NCBI GenBank assembly: GCA_004352715.1
Contig: SCFE01000008.1
Coordinates: 1,062,453 to 1,126,452 of the forward strand
Source: Hofstenia miamia
Lineage: Eukaryota > Xenacoelomorpha > Acoela
Length of the DNA: 64,000 nt
Direction: 5' to 3'
This document shows, piece by piece, positions 33,930 through 46,054 of the stretch (the stretch's first letter is position 1; every line of letters starts with the position of its first letter). The notes below the pieces were generated by a model. The model was not told the origin of the DNA and made no database searches. It saw nothing but the letters and a program-made list of their open reading frames with translations. Made by a program: the position numbers and the translations under genes.

Positions 33930-36360
33930 TTCATAAGGTAATGAAGAAGAAATGTTAATAAATATTTTATTTCTTTTGCTTCTTTTGTAAATATCACTTG
34001 CATCTTCAGGGCTAGCAATAACCTAAAAGATTGCTCGTTATTTTTTCATTGCATTTTTTCAGGATCTATGTACGTGGGCTTCATTAAGAAGAAGTCAGAA
34101 AATGAGTCTTTGATGATGACAATGATTAGCCTTGAATATTTCAGATATATTTCATGTTAGTTGTTTTCTTGATGGTACGCTTTCCACTTGCTAGCTAATT
34201 GCATCACACGCATAAGAATCACTTGCAGAATAGTATAGATTGTGACCCTCTCAGCGCTTGTATAATTTATCTTTTGACTTTTGCCACTCCGTTGTTATGC
34301 GCAAAGTTGATTCCTTAAGGATAACTGGGGTAGAGTCTTTCAAATTTCATCTTGTCTCAGTCACTATGAAATGCTAAGTGAGATTAATTGAAATGGCTCA
34401 TATATATATATATATATATTAATAAAACATGTTGACCAAACAATACAATGACTGTACGGACGCACTATGAAATGTTGTTTACCTTTGTACCAGTCTAAAT
34501 TACCAAATCTCCAGGAGATCTTTTTTGTTTGTTTAGAACCTCAAAGGGGAACATTTCACCATTTCCCCCTCTGAGTACATCACTGGCGACAAGTGACAAC
34601 GTCGTTTTGCAATAATTCGTCTTCAGACAAGGCTAGAAACATCATAATTTTAAAGATGAATTTTATTCGAATTTAAATATTTTGTGTCCAAACTAATTTA
34701 CTGGTCGCTACAAATGTACCAGGTTTGACAAGACAGTATTTTAACAGTACTTAAACGTAAGATTCACGAGGAGCATCCATAGATAATCAACAAGATATCA
34801 TCACGCAAACCTGCTCTCGCGGGAACATTGCTCATAAGATTCTAAGATTTATAAAATTTCTGTATAAAGGCATACAACAACGGATAGGGGCTTTCAGAAA
34901 TGTAAGAAGGGAATCAAGGAAATGTCATCTATAATTTCATTGTGCAGGCAACCCAGTAAACATATAACTGTCGTAACGACGTCGTTTTTGCGGTGTATTG
35001 GCGTTTAATGAGCTTTGAATTGTTTGAGTGGTGATTATAATGCAGATTAGTGGCGGTGCATAATGCCGTTCTAGCATTAAATATTTAAAAATAGGAATAA
35101 TTTTAGTATTATAAGATAAATTTCTTAAAACCTGCATCTTCATTGATAATTTGTCTTTTATTGTGAAAAGAAGTTGTTTTGTAATGTCGTTTTAGTGCCA
35201 TTATTATGTTGTTCAACCACGTCGTTACGACAGTTCTGTGTTTATTGGGAATAAGTTCCTACAAATGATTTTCTGTAATTTAATAAATTATGCTGTAGTT
35301 ATGTAGTTATCTGTTGCAAAAAATCAGTAAAATTAATTTGTCTGACACTGTACTTCATGATAAGAATATTTGTATGCAAATTATGCTTATGTTAGTTATT
35401 TTGGTCAACAATGTATTTTGCTCCATGGAATATGTTACATGCTGAGGGATTGCCCATTGTATCCACAAAGATAGAATAGATTTGGTTTCTATTTTTTAAC
35501 AATGTTCCCCAAGTTTTTTTAAATATTTGGAAATCCTTGAATAGTGACACATTTTTAGGAAGTACGATCTGTATTATTTTGAGCATATTTGATAGAAATT
35601 ATTCCTGACCCGGAAGTACATGAAAATATAACTTTGTTTCAATGAAAATAAGTCGGAAGAAAGGCTATACAATAAAAACTAGCATCAACTAATTTGCTTT
35701 CTATAAATTGACCAACGAAGTTCTGTCTAACCGCGCCATGTGCAAAGATATGTCGTCATGCCGTAGGTGCTTTCAGATTTTATATTTATTTTTAGCTAGT
35801 GAGTGATGATGCCCAAAAATTTTTATTGAATCCATCAAAAACAGAACTTCCTTACAGACGTTGAATTAAAATTGAATTTAGAATATGAGGATATGTAATG
35901 TTGTATTGTATTTCTAATCGGAGTTGACATTGTGGTACAAATATTTTGATTTTTATTGCCAAAAATTAGTTCACAATGCACACCATGAGTTTTTTATATG
36001 AATTTATGAACATGTTCATGTTTCGAACTTAAATAGGTGTAGCAGCAATCGCACGGGATTTTTCTACCAAGTCTTATGTTTGGTGTTCGCTAATGATTTG
36101 CCATTCTTTAGTTCTTCAATATATTTTAAAGTTAAATGCAAGTAGTGATTCAGGGCGACAAGTTAAACTACACTGCAAATAAAAAAACAAGGGCTTGCAA
36201 ATGCGCATGGTCAATTTTTATAGCATTCTTAAAATGGTCATTCCAGACATCTTTAATTGTTTGCTTAACTACCGTAATTGCATTTATGGAGGGTATCTTC
36301 TACAACATTATATTTTTAGTTAAAATTTTTCCACAGGTGCAGAACGACTGAAATCGGAGC
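33930..36360. other. Unique spacer between palindrome arms
   Basis: No mirror copy anywhere in the window. It holds a (TA)n run (34,396-34,420), one MITE (34,952-35,249) and an unrecognised hydrophobic ORF (36136-36351). No host exon was identified besides the CCCH relic. Confidence 0.6.
34952..35249. mobile_element. MITE with ~35-bp terminal inverted repeats
   Basis: The left end reads CCCAGTAAACATATAACTGT followed by CGTAACGACGTCGTT. The right end in reverse complement reads CCCAATAAACACAGAACTGT followed by CGTAACGACGTGGTT. Length 298 bp, with no coding capacity. Superfamily uncertain, because no clear target duplication is visible. Confidence 0.9.
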
Positions 36361-36737
36361 GCATTTTTTTGCTTAAACAGCTTCAGCTCATGCCAAATTT
36401 ACAACAACCATAGATGTGGTATTTGCTACATGGTTTTGTACTTCTTGTGTACGGATGTCAGACGTAATTGTAAAGGCCATGTGCTCTACATATTTACAAT
36501 ACCTTGCAGATTTGAATTTTCATCCGTCCAAATAACTCGTTGTCGACTGTCTTTACTTCCACATTTTTTTTTAAAGAAACAGCAAGCAATCATTCAGATC
36601 AAATGAATGAGCTGCCTTATTTCATTAGATTAGGAGTGAAACCCTGCAGTCATAAATCATTACTCGAATAACTGAAAATACAGTTTGACGAACACATTCA
36701 TATGAATCAAACACTCTGATTAATCTGCCTCTGTTCA

Positions 36738-36923
36738 GTGGGTTGTTCCATATACACATTGTTAAATTATCTCAAGTCAGCTGATTGGATTCGCGATCAT
36801 TCAAGGAATACAGAATTGCAATTGGTTGAGAATTGGTTTGGAATATTTGCTCTCAAATTGGCAATTATCATTTTCATATTCGGAATAATTTTTAGAAATA
36901 TTAGGAAACTGCTTGTGCTATGA
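36738..36923 (+). pseudogene. Bcl-2-family-like C-terminal exon (right copy)
   Basis: Mirror of 33,065-33,250 with two amino-acid changes (KLAI for KWAI, NIRK for NIGK). Open reading, acceptor and stop are kept. The same caveats apply: single exon, no GGW, no visible partner exons. Confidence 0.4.
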
Positions 36924-37489
36924 ACGGTATTTCAATGGGCTGTATTATATATTTAATAAATGAATAAACTTTATATAAACCTTATGTTGTGTTTTTAATA
37001 TTTTAGAAACGAAATAATAAATGTGATCAGCACACATTAATAATGATTTTTATTCAGTTCAGCATATGACTCTTTAATTAACCATTTATTATTGTAAACG
37101 CATTCAAAGCATGGTAACACCTAATCCAAAACGAGGTCATATTTTGTTTTTTGAGAGTCATCTTTCTGGTTGCCCTATTATTTGAACAATATATTATCCG
37201 CTATCCGGCTGTCAAACTATCTGAAATTATCATATACTGTATATTCAATTAACTCTCCAGATCCCATCCTCATTTAATCTTCTATGAAATTTCACCCACA
37301 TTTAAGTGTGAATATACGATAATGAAAAACCCATCTTTAATTTGACATGAAATATAATCATATTTTATATATACATATTTATTGAAATACTAATTGCACT
37401 TGGTTAGAAGTGATGCCTTTGGCAAGAATTGATAAATACTACCAGGGGATTGCTGGCAACAACTGATAGCCTTCAACCACTAGGCTAAG

Positions 37490-40020
37490 ACAACATCACA
37501 AGAAGTGAAGACTAAACAAAATGTTAATTCAGAAATTTTAGTAACATTGATGGAATTAGTCAGCAACATAATCCTTCAAATTAAAAGTAGAATTCATGCA
37601 TACTTTGAAACAAAATTAAAAAATGCATATTGACCTATTTGATTTTTTGTTTGGAAAAATTGACATTTTTGAAAATTGCAAGAATTCAAAAATTGATCTA
37701 ATGCTGCTTGTCATGTGAACCTTCTACCTCTTTTCTTATTAATACAGAACTACTTTCTAACACGCATAACATTTTAGTGAAAAGGGTTTTGGGTCAGGCA
37801 ATTTTTTCTCACTGTAATGCAATAGTTTACTTGTGGTTTATTCTATGCACATGTCATATTTTGCAAAGCAATTTTACACAAAACACGCTTATCTATATCA
37901 AAGTGAAGTCGTACATTTTCATCTTGCAATCTTATTTTGCGTTTCAATGGACATTAATTTAAAAAACAGAAAACAAACTTTTGTTTCCTAGAAGCAATGC
38001 GTTTAAATCCCCATAGTTTAAATTTACTACCATATAACCGATGTTGTCTTTTCTAAATAGCTTAGTAAACAAAAGCAATAACAACTAGTTTTAAACCAAG
38101 ATTGTGAATTATTGAAAGTTTTAGGAAAGTATTGTAAATGACACTCACTATTTAATTGAGTCAAAATTTCTAAGCACAGCAATTTTAGTAGGTTGTGCCA
38201 TACCAGAGTTAGTACTGAAATAAAAAACAAAATAGGAAACTTTGTACCAAGCGTCAAACCAAAAATGTCATCAAGTAAAATGATCTCTTCAAATATTCAA
38301 AGTACTACTTATAACATGAATAACAAAAGGAAATTTATTACATTAAATGAAGATTTAGTAACAAAGTATTCTTCCATAGTGTGAATGTGCAAAGAACTTA
38401 TAAATCAAGTGATTACAAATCCAGTAAAATATTTATTGAGGATCCTTAAGTGCTTTATACAATTGTTTCTATATTTTTATTATTCTAATATTATATAATT
38501 TGTCCAAATTGCTTAATGTAGAAATTTTTTTAGTAACGTATTAATTTAATTGTAATAAATAGCAATAACGATTTATCAGTTGTAGAAACGCTAAATCTTA
38601 GCAGTTATTATTGTTAAAACCTCATGAACTATTTTATGTATTATATAGGCTGCTTAAATTGACTTGAACGAGATTTTGCACTAAATTTTTTATATATTAT
38701 ATGCGATAGAAATTAATTATCAGAAACAGCCAAAGTCGAAAATAAAACTGCATTTTGCTATTTGATGCTAAATTTGAGAAGAATCTAAATTCCTTATTGT
38801 CTATAATTCCATTTTCTGCTGAACTATAAAAAAATAAATTATAAATAATTACAGGAGGTGGATCTTGTTTAAGAGAACTGAAAGAAAAACTTGTTATGAG
38901 CCAATTAAGGTTAGCAGAAAAAGAAGCCATTGATTTCTAATATTTTATTCAAGTCACGAAGTTGAAAACTGCTTGATCACAAACAATGTATCATCTTCCC
39001 CAATCAAATTATAAGAAACATATGCAAATGCCCCGGAATTCAACTATGTTGAAAAATCAGTTTTCCTATCATATTGGAAGAATTCAATTTCAAAAAACTT
39101 GGATAAGTAGCAAGACCTTACTTAACCATACAAGTTTCAGAAACAGCTCCTGAACTAGGGTTTATTTCAACTGGAATTACGATTCCTGATTTATCCGCAC
39201 TCCTGCACTTTGCCCATCTGAAGAGTATACTATGCATTATAGTTCAAAATAGAGTAATTTATATTTTTTATTCANATCACAAGAAGTGAAGACTAAACAA
39301 ATTGTTAATTCAGTAATTTTAGTAACATTGATGGAATTAGGCAGCAACATAATCCTTAAAACTACAAGTAGAATTCATGCATATTTTGAAATGCAATAGT
39401 TTACTTGTGGTTTATTCAATGCACATGTCATATTTTTCAAAGCAATTTTACACAAAACACACATAAATTTTCATCTTGCAATCATATTTGGGATTTTAAT
39501 GGACATTAATTTAAATAACAGAAAACAAACTTTTGTTTCCTTGAAACAATGCGTTTAAATCCCCATAGTTTAAATTTACTACCATATAACCGATGTTGTC
39601 TTTTCTAAATAGCTTAGTAAACAAAAGCAATAACAACTAGTTTTAAACCAAGATTGTGAATTATTGAAAGTTTTAGGAAAGTATTGTAAATGACTCACTA
39701 TTTTATTTAGTCAAAATTTCTAAACACCTGCCGCTTTAGTAGGTTGTGGTTACCACAGTTAGAACTGAAATCAAAAATGAAAAATAGGAAGCCTTGTACC
39801 AAGCGTCAATCCAAAAATGTAAAATGATCTCTCCAAAATACAAAGTAGTACTTAAAAATAACAAAAAGAAATTTATTACGTTTTTATTATGTTGAAAAAT
39901 TAGTTCTCCCATCATTTTGGAAGAATTCAATTTCCAAAAAACTTCGATAAATAGCAAGACCTTACTTAACCATACAAGTTTCAAAAACAGCTCCTGAACT
40001 AGGGTTTAGTTCAACTTGAA
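37490..40020. repeat. Partial direct duplication inside the right arm
   Basis: The segment starting ATCACAAGAAGTGAAGACTA at about 37,495 recurs at 39,276, directly after an N at 39,275, and continues with internal deletions to about 40,020. Both copies match the same left-arm stretch (29,300-30,900). Either a real local duplication or a mis-join at the N. Confidence 0.85.
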
Positions 40021-40214
40021 TTACGATTCCTGATTTATTTTAGCAGGAGACCTATGGGATGTATTTCTCTGAGTAAATCAATGTCTAATGTTTTGGAGAA
40101 TTCTTAAAAAAAGTAAAAATATATTGTTGTAGCATCGACCAACCATCCATTCGCATGCTGCCTAATGTGAGAAAACAAATATGTATATGATATCCTGACT
40201 TAATAAAGGAACAT

Positions 40215-40490
40215 AAATAGCCATAGAATATTAGAATAGAATGGAATTTCATATTAATTGTAGTACATTGGCATAATTATACACCACAACACTTAATGCG
40301 TCAATAACAACATAAAATACACCAAACTATAAAAACATAATAACAAAAAACATGGATTCAAAATTATCAGTTTACCCAGTTTATTGCTAATTAATGTTAC
40401 CTTTTACAAAACTGGAATCTTTTCCATGATGTAGAACCTATTTTAGGGATATATTGTTTAAGGAAGTAATTATTAGTTTGCATGTATTAA
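40215..40490 (-). pseudogene. LINE 3' end fragment
   Basis: Reverse complement of 26,860-27,148: last RT codons (TACCTCCTTAAACAATATAT-like), 3' UTR and tail. It sits at the palindrome-mirror position of the left LINE. Confidence 0.85.
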
Positions 40491-40525
40491 TTAAATTTAA
40501 AAATCAATGATTGGATTTAAAAAAT

Positions 40526-40727
40526 TTATTTATAATATGGTGCTTGTTTGTCCAACCAATTATAATCACATTCTAATGTCGAATTGCTACAAAAATAATT
40601 AAGATCTGCATTGTTGTGCCTAGGCCACCTCATTGCTTCATTATATTTTATTAAACATTCATCTAAAAATATAACTTTCTTTTGTATGTAAGTATCATTT
40701 CTAAGAAAAATCAAACCTGAAGTAAAT
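40526..40727 (-). other. Possible terminal exon of an unknown gene
   Basis: Preceded by an acceptor-like TTACTTCAG, it reads IFLRNDTYIQKKVIFLDECL, KYNEAMRWPRHNNADLNYFC and ends DYNWLDKQAPYYK before a stop. Coding-like composition, two to three cysteines. It has no left-arm counterpart and no recognised family. Confidence 0.3.
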
Positions 40728-40739
40728 TTTCAAACTTTC

Positions 40740-42180
40740 AAATTTCAAATCAAACTGAATTTTCAAATCAAAGTTTGTAAGGTATTCACATTTCGAACTT
40801 CATTTTTGTCTAATTTTGAAAGGCCTGGTTTCGACCTTCAAAGTAGTTCTTAGTTTTTTTACAAATTATGCTCTCTAAACTTACTAGGTTTTACAATAAT
40901 TATAATTTTCTACATTTTAAAAAGTAGTAAGTTTAAAACTCGGTTGCAAGGATTTTATAAAAATACTCTTAATTTTTAACTAACTTGATCTTGATGTCTG
41001 GTGTAATATTTTTATTTCAAAATTTAGTCCGCATTTAATTAAATGATTAGATATACTAGAACTGGTCTAATGTTCTTTAATTCTTGATAGCTGCCTACTA
41101 GAAAAACCAATAGCTTAACCATTTTATTTGGTAAATTATGTTAGACTTATTGGTTTCCTCATTTGTAGATTCAATTTCAAATTAGTTTTTAGTTTCTACT
41201 TGCTATATTAAAATCTAACTTTTTTAATTATTGATATTTTCTTAGTTCTTTGATCAAGTTTTCATTGTGGAGCTCTCAATATTCGATCGTAAAATAATGT
41301 TCATAATTAGCTTGTTTTTGGATCATTTGTTCTTAATTAAAATGTCTTCTAATGACTGATTTGCAATTGATATAAAATATTTTTACTTATAGTTTAAATA
41401 TTGCATGAAGCAAGCTTCCCATGTTTGGATTCATAGAATATAAAACACCTTGGGATTTATGGAAGCTAAGCTTTTTATATTATTTGGTCTAAACAAAGTA
41501 ATTAATATTTACCGAAACGGTAATATAAAATATATCTGTCGAAACAAAAAATTCGAGACCTCTTCCAATAATCAGTATTGGTTCGCTTTTCTCTCCATGT
41601 AAATTTAGTGGATGTGAATTAATTTAGATGTGATTTAATGCATAAGCTTTTAAGATAAATGAATTATTATTTGTAAGCTCACCTTCGAAAATAGAAGTTT
41701 TTTTTCAAAATCTGGGGGTTTTCCCTTTCTAAATACACATTGTCTTAATGTACCCTAACTGAAAGACAAACCAAAATTGCAAGAGGTCATACAATTTTTA
41801 AGCAGTTAATAGCGATTTTGATAAAATGAATTTCAAATGTGAAAAATATAGTAATTATTTTTTTCTTTTACCTATACATAACAATTTCGTTAACCTACAA
41901 ATCCTCTAAATTAAAAAAATTCAAAAACACACTTCGGCAAAATTAAGCAGTTTTCAAAACATTTGGAAAATTAAACGTTTGCAAGTGAACTAAAATGGTG
42001 ATTAATGATTATGTTCGTCCTGGTAATATTACGCTCACAAATTGCTGTTAAATGTAGTTGGGCTCTATTTTAAACTAACCAAGTAACACTGCCTGTTGAG
42101 CAAGTGTTTTTTCATTACCAAAAATTGTACCTTATAGGTAATATTTAAACAACAAGTAGCTCAAATTTTTATTTTGAAAT
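40740..42180. other. AT-rich palindrome-arm sequence
   Basis: 41,390-42,180 mirrors 24,170-24,960; 40,740-41,390 has no left match. No recognised gene. Confidence 0.45.
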
Positions 42181-42220
42181 GGCGATCTAAAACACTATAC
42201 AAAATACAAAATCTAAAAAT

Positions 42221-42580
42221 ATGAATGCTACAAAATTTTCTACAACCAAGGATGCCAAGAGGGGTCCATCCGCGCAAGATTTTCTGGATTTGAAGCTACT
42301 GCAATTAAATTCGTCACTTTGCCTTCGCCGCCTTCTAACTGCGATAAATCTAAAAATTTATAAAATTCATCCGTTGGTGCATAGATTAAAAACACCTACA
42401 ATAGAAAAGGTACACATTTATAATATGAGTAAGGAGATTATAAAGTCAATGTGCGCTATTTGGCCAAAATTCATTATTAAGCCAATATTTTTAATCAAAG
42501 TCAAATACGGTCAATTTCAAATGCTATCAATGGACCAAGTCATTTCATCAGGAGGGGACTGTATTTCTCAAATTGATTAA
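42221..42580 (+). other. Small ORF shared by both arms, unknown (right copy)
   Basis: 119 codons, starting MNATKFSTTKDAKRGPSAQD, FLDLKLLQLNSSLCLRRLLT. The first 65 codons are shared with 23,902-24,117 (minus); the rest is private. The reading frame is kept in both arms despite about ten substitutions. No domain recognised. Confidence 0.3.
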
Positions 42581-42589
42581 ATTTTTATT

Positions 42590-43030
42590 TTGTAATATCA
42601 TATAATGTGTTTTGTTTGTACAGTGGTAATCATTTTTGGACACTCTAATACATAGAAGCCTAATCAAATACTATTCAATTTATTCCATTCTTTATTGCTT
42701 TCCTCAATGTTTATTGCGATTTCTCTGTATTTTTTCATAGTTTTTCTAGTTTTCATTTACCTTTCGCAAAATTACTAAAATACGAAAGGGAGCAATTTCT
42801 TTGCAATTACACTGAACTTTTGAATAATTTAAGGATTACTATTCAATTTATTTCACTGAAAATTTGGGGTATTTTCACAATATGCCCATAACTTAATTAA
42901 TTTTTTATTGAAACGGCTTTCACATTCACTGTCAAAAATTCGATGTATTGTAACCAAAATATTTAAAAAACTTTGATACTTAGTGTTTTAAGGTGAACCT
43001 AATTAGTAGTACTTAATCGAACTATAATTG
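42590..43030. other. Flank of the hAT insertion, no gene
   Basis: Right-arm-specific AT-rich sequence upstream of the hAT transposase; probably its 5' part. No terminal repeat was identified here. Confidence 0.35.
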
Positions 43031-43044
43031 AATTTTAGTATTAA

Positions 43045-44703
43045 ATGGAAAAGGAGTCTTTCAAGCATATCTCTCGAGATGATGTTGTTAAAAAGATTGT
43101 GCTAGGAACTGCCGAGCTTGTAGAAATACCAACTCATTACATACGACGAAAAAACGTATCTTTTAACATTTGTGCAATTTCATTAGGTGAATCACATTAC
43201 GCTCCCTTTTTGGCATGCAGAATATGCAAGTGTATATTTATATGGTACAGGTTCTGTGAAAAATCTAAGAAACGGTTGAATCAAGGTGACATTTCTTCAG
43301 TTAATCTGCATTTACGAACTCAATGTTTTAAAGACAAAATCTAATCTTAATTTGAAAAATATGTTCGAGACGGCCAGCCAATCCATTCCTAAACTTTATG
43401 GTACTAAAGCAATGGTACGACAAATCTGCAGACATAATTTGCGCTAACCCTACAGTATTCATTCTTTCTGGTTCTAAAATCATTTCTGAGTCCGCCAACT
43501 ATTCAGCCAAATTTACTCACTTAAATACTAAACTTTACGATTATAGTGTTGGGCGTAAAGCTCTCACAAATGCAATAATCTCTAAAGGTAACAATGCAAA
43601 ATTTATTTTTAGAAAGCTGTATGACATCATGGCTAGTGATAATGAGTCAACAAATTGATTATTGGTCTGCAAGACACAGTCATGGAAGTTTGGACAATTA
43701 CGGAGAACTTATTTGTTGCGGATTAGATCAAGATTGGGAGTGGATGAGATTTCCACTCAGAATTGAAAAGTTCTTGATAAAGACATTGCTCCAAATGGGA
43801 AACACGATGCACAGTTTACATTCGATTGGTTAAAAGAAAGTATTGATGCTAGTAATATTTCGATGAGGTATCCCCACATTTGTTTGCTCAGATAATGAAG
43901 CGAAAATGAAATCTGCTTTTACTCATGATCGATTTTCAATGGGAGATTTCTATTTACACTGGATTGGATGTCTGGAACATCGTCTAAGTACATGTGTTAA
44001 TGACGTAATAAATGATAAAAGCACGGTTAATCAAATTGCAGAATTTGTTAAAAGAGTTACCAATATTGAACGCTTTTACAACAAACGAAATATTTCATTG
44101 ATTCAAGCAATACCAGAGAAGTGCATAACAAGGCCTTGGCGTGATTGGTATATACGACTTTCTGCACATGTCACCAATTACTCACGTTATTTGGAAACAT
44201 TTTGTTGCATCGGCGAAGGTGAGGCAAACTTACCACTTCTACCTGAAATTCGAGGCGTACTTCACGTAATGGAGATCACAAAAACTTTCTTTGATAAATT
44301 AGAAGTGAACGGGGCGAACAGCCACATCGCATTTCTTGGATATTTCCAATTGGATGTCAATCTGTTTCAGATTCAAATTGGCATTGACGAAATAGCCATA
44401 AATTTGATGACTAAAACTATATGCAAACAGTTGAGATCTGTGATGACATCAAAACTGTGGCCAGGATGTGGCTCTGATCTGTGCTTGTCTGCACTATATC
44501 TCACTGGTCTTGCCGGTTCCAAAACAATTAGAGATATTTGTGAACAAATTGTGCAGCAATCAAATCAGCATAATCAAGCAGTAGAATGTAAAAACAGCTC
44601 GGTAAATTTTGGAAACAATATAATGTCAAAAGTAAGAAGTTTTCTTACATCATTTCAAGAGAAACTCCCAGTAATCACAAAAGTCACCAAGAAACGGGCG
44701 TGA
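43045..44703 (+). pseudogene. hAT-superfamily transposase, frameshifted
   Basis: Four blocks in order. An N-terminal BED-like finger (ACRICKC ... NLHLRTQC, 43045-43344). A linker block (43398-43658). YWSARHSHGSLDNYGELICC with WEWMRFPLRIEKF (43,650-43,780), the first catalytic region. SIDASNISMR, CSDNEAKMKSAF (second acidic motif), WIGCLEHRLSTCVNDVIND (the C..H block), NIERFYNKRNISLIQAIPEK and RPWRDWYIRLSAHVTNYSRY (43906-44703). The last block is open for 265 codons, whereas the upstream part has at least three frame changes. The C-terminal dimerisation domain is not seen. It is absent from the left arm, so it arrived after the duplication. Confidence 0.85.
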
Positions 44704-44709
44704 ATTACT

Positions 44710-45540
44710 TTTCAGCAGTTCAAATTCAGCTCAGACCAATAAGATGGTTTTATCATTTGATGACATTTATGATGAAGCAGAAATAGGTTCTGTTGTTAAA
44801 ACTCGTCGAAAGACTTCGGCAATTGAAATTGAGTTCGATACATACGATAAAATAAAAATTCCCACAAAATAAAGTGCGTATTTATGAGTTGCAAAGCAAT
44901 ATAGTGCTGTTGATATCAACAGGAAATTTCTGTTGATTTGATTTGATATCAATTGATATCAATAGGCGATAGCATATTGATTTGATTTGATGTAAAATTT
45001 CCACATCAACGGCAACCCTGATTATTAGCATTTGGGAAAGACTCAATAGTACACGGAAATTGTAAAACTGAAAGTGGTGGCGTACATAGTTGGAACCAGC
45101 CGGAAATAATTAGTTCAGGCCTGTGGCCGGTCAATGACTTTGTTCGCCCGCTCGATTCTGGCCGGTTTGGACAGGCAAAAATGAAACTATGCATTCTCAT
45201 ATAACCTCATAAAAAATGGAACAGCACTATTTAATAGTGACCATTTATCCGAATTGATTCGTGAGAGCTTTACATGTACACACACACTAGCGCACACTAC
45301 GTTACGAAAAAACAGCCTGCAAGTGATATTTTCGCTCCATTTTTCAAAAAATATTGTTTGGAACATTTTATACAAAATTAATATATTGGTGTTTGTCTTG
45401 ACTCTGGTCTTAACCAATTTTAAAATTTTCTGACCGGTTTAGACCGATATATTTACACCGGTTGGGCCAGGCCATCGGCCGACCGGTTCGAACTCTGATG
45501 GCGCAATCGTTTTACAGCATTCGATAATAAATGTATTTTA
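44710..45540. other. Right-arm-specific sequence; possible hAT element end
   Basis: Contains repeats of TTGATTTGATTTGATATCAA around 44,930-44,990 and a TCAACGGCAACCCTG end near 45,006-45,020, whose reverse complement (CAGGGTTGCCG) looks like a hAT terminus. A GC-richer patch with ACCGGTT/AACCGG motifs lies at 45,430-45,500. No paired terminus was found. Confidence 0.35.
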
Positions 45541-46054
45541 ACTGATAACTTCAGGTGTTTCTTCAAAAGAAATTACAAAACAGATGAAGAAAAGAATGGG
45601 TGAGCAATCGAAATTTAGTATCACAACCTCTGGTCGAGTTGTTCAAAAGACTAAAATTCTACTGAAAATGTTTAGGTAATACTGCTCCAAGTTTATAAAA
45701 ATGAGAACATTAATCTGTCCGGTAGATAAAAGACTAATTTAGAAAGCATAAGTAAACTAATTACATCTATGCGACAAGAATTTGTTTTTTGTATTCAAGC
45801 AAGATTCCTACACGAACTATTGAAACAAAAATGCAATAAAACAACTTGGGACTTCAATTTCTTGCACCACAATCAGAAGAAATGAACTACTCGGATAATA
45901 ATGATACTTTCATAAGAAAATCTGTAAAAATTATGCTATATTGACGAACAAAAAATATTTCAATAAAACACTTTTCGAAGCAAAAACATTTTACACAATA
46001 TTTGGGCCAAACGGTTGTTCTCACATATTATTATTTAAAATATAAAATTATTAC

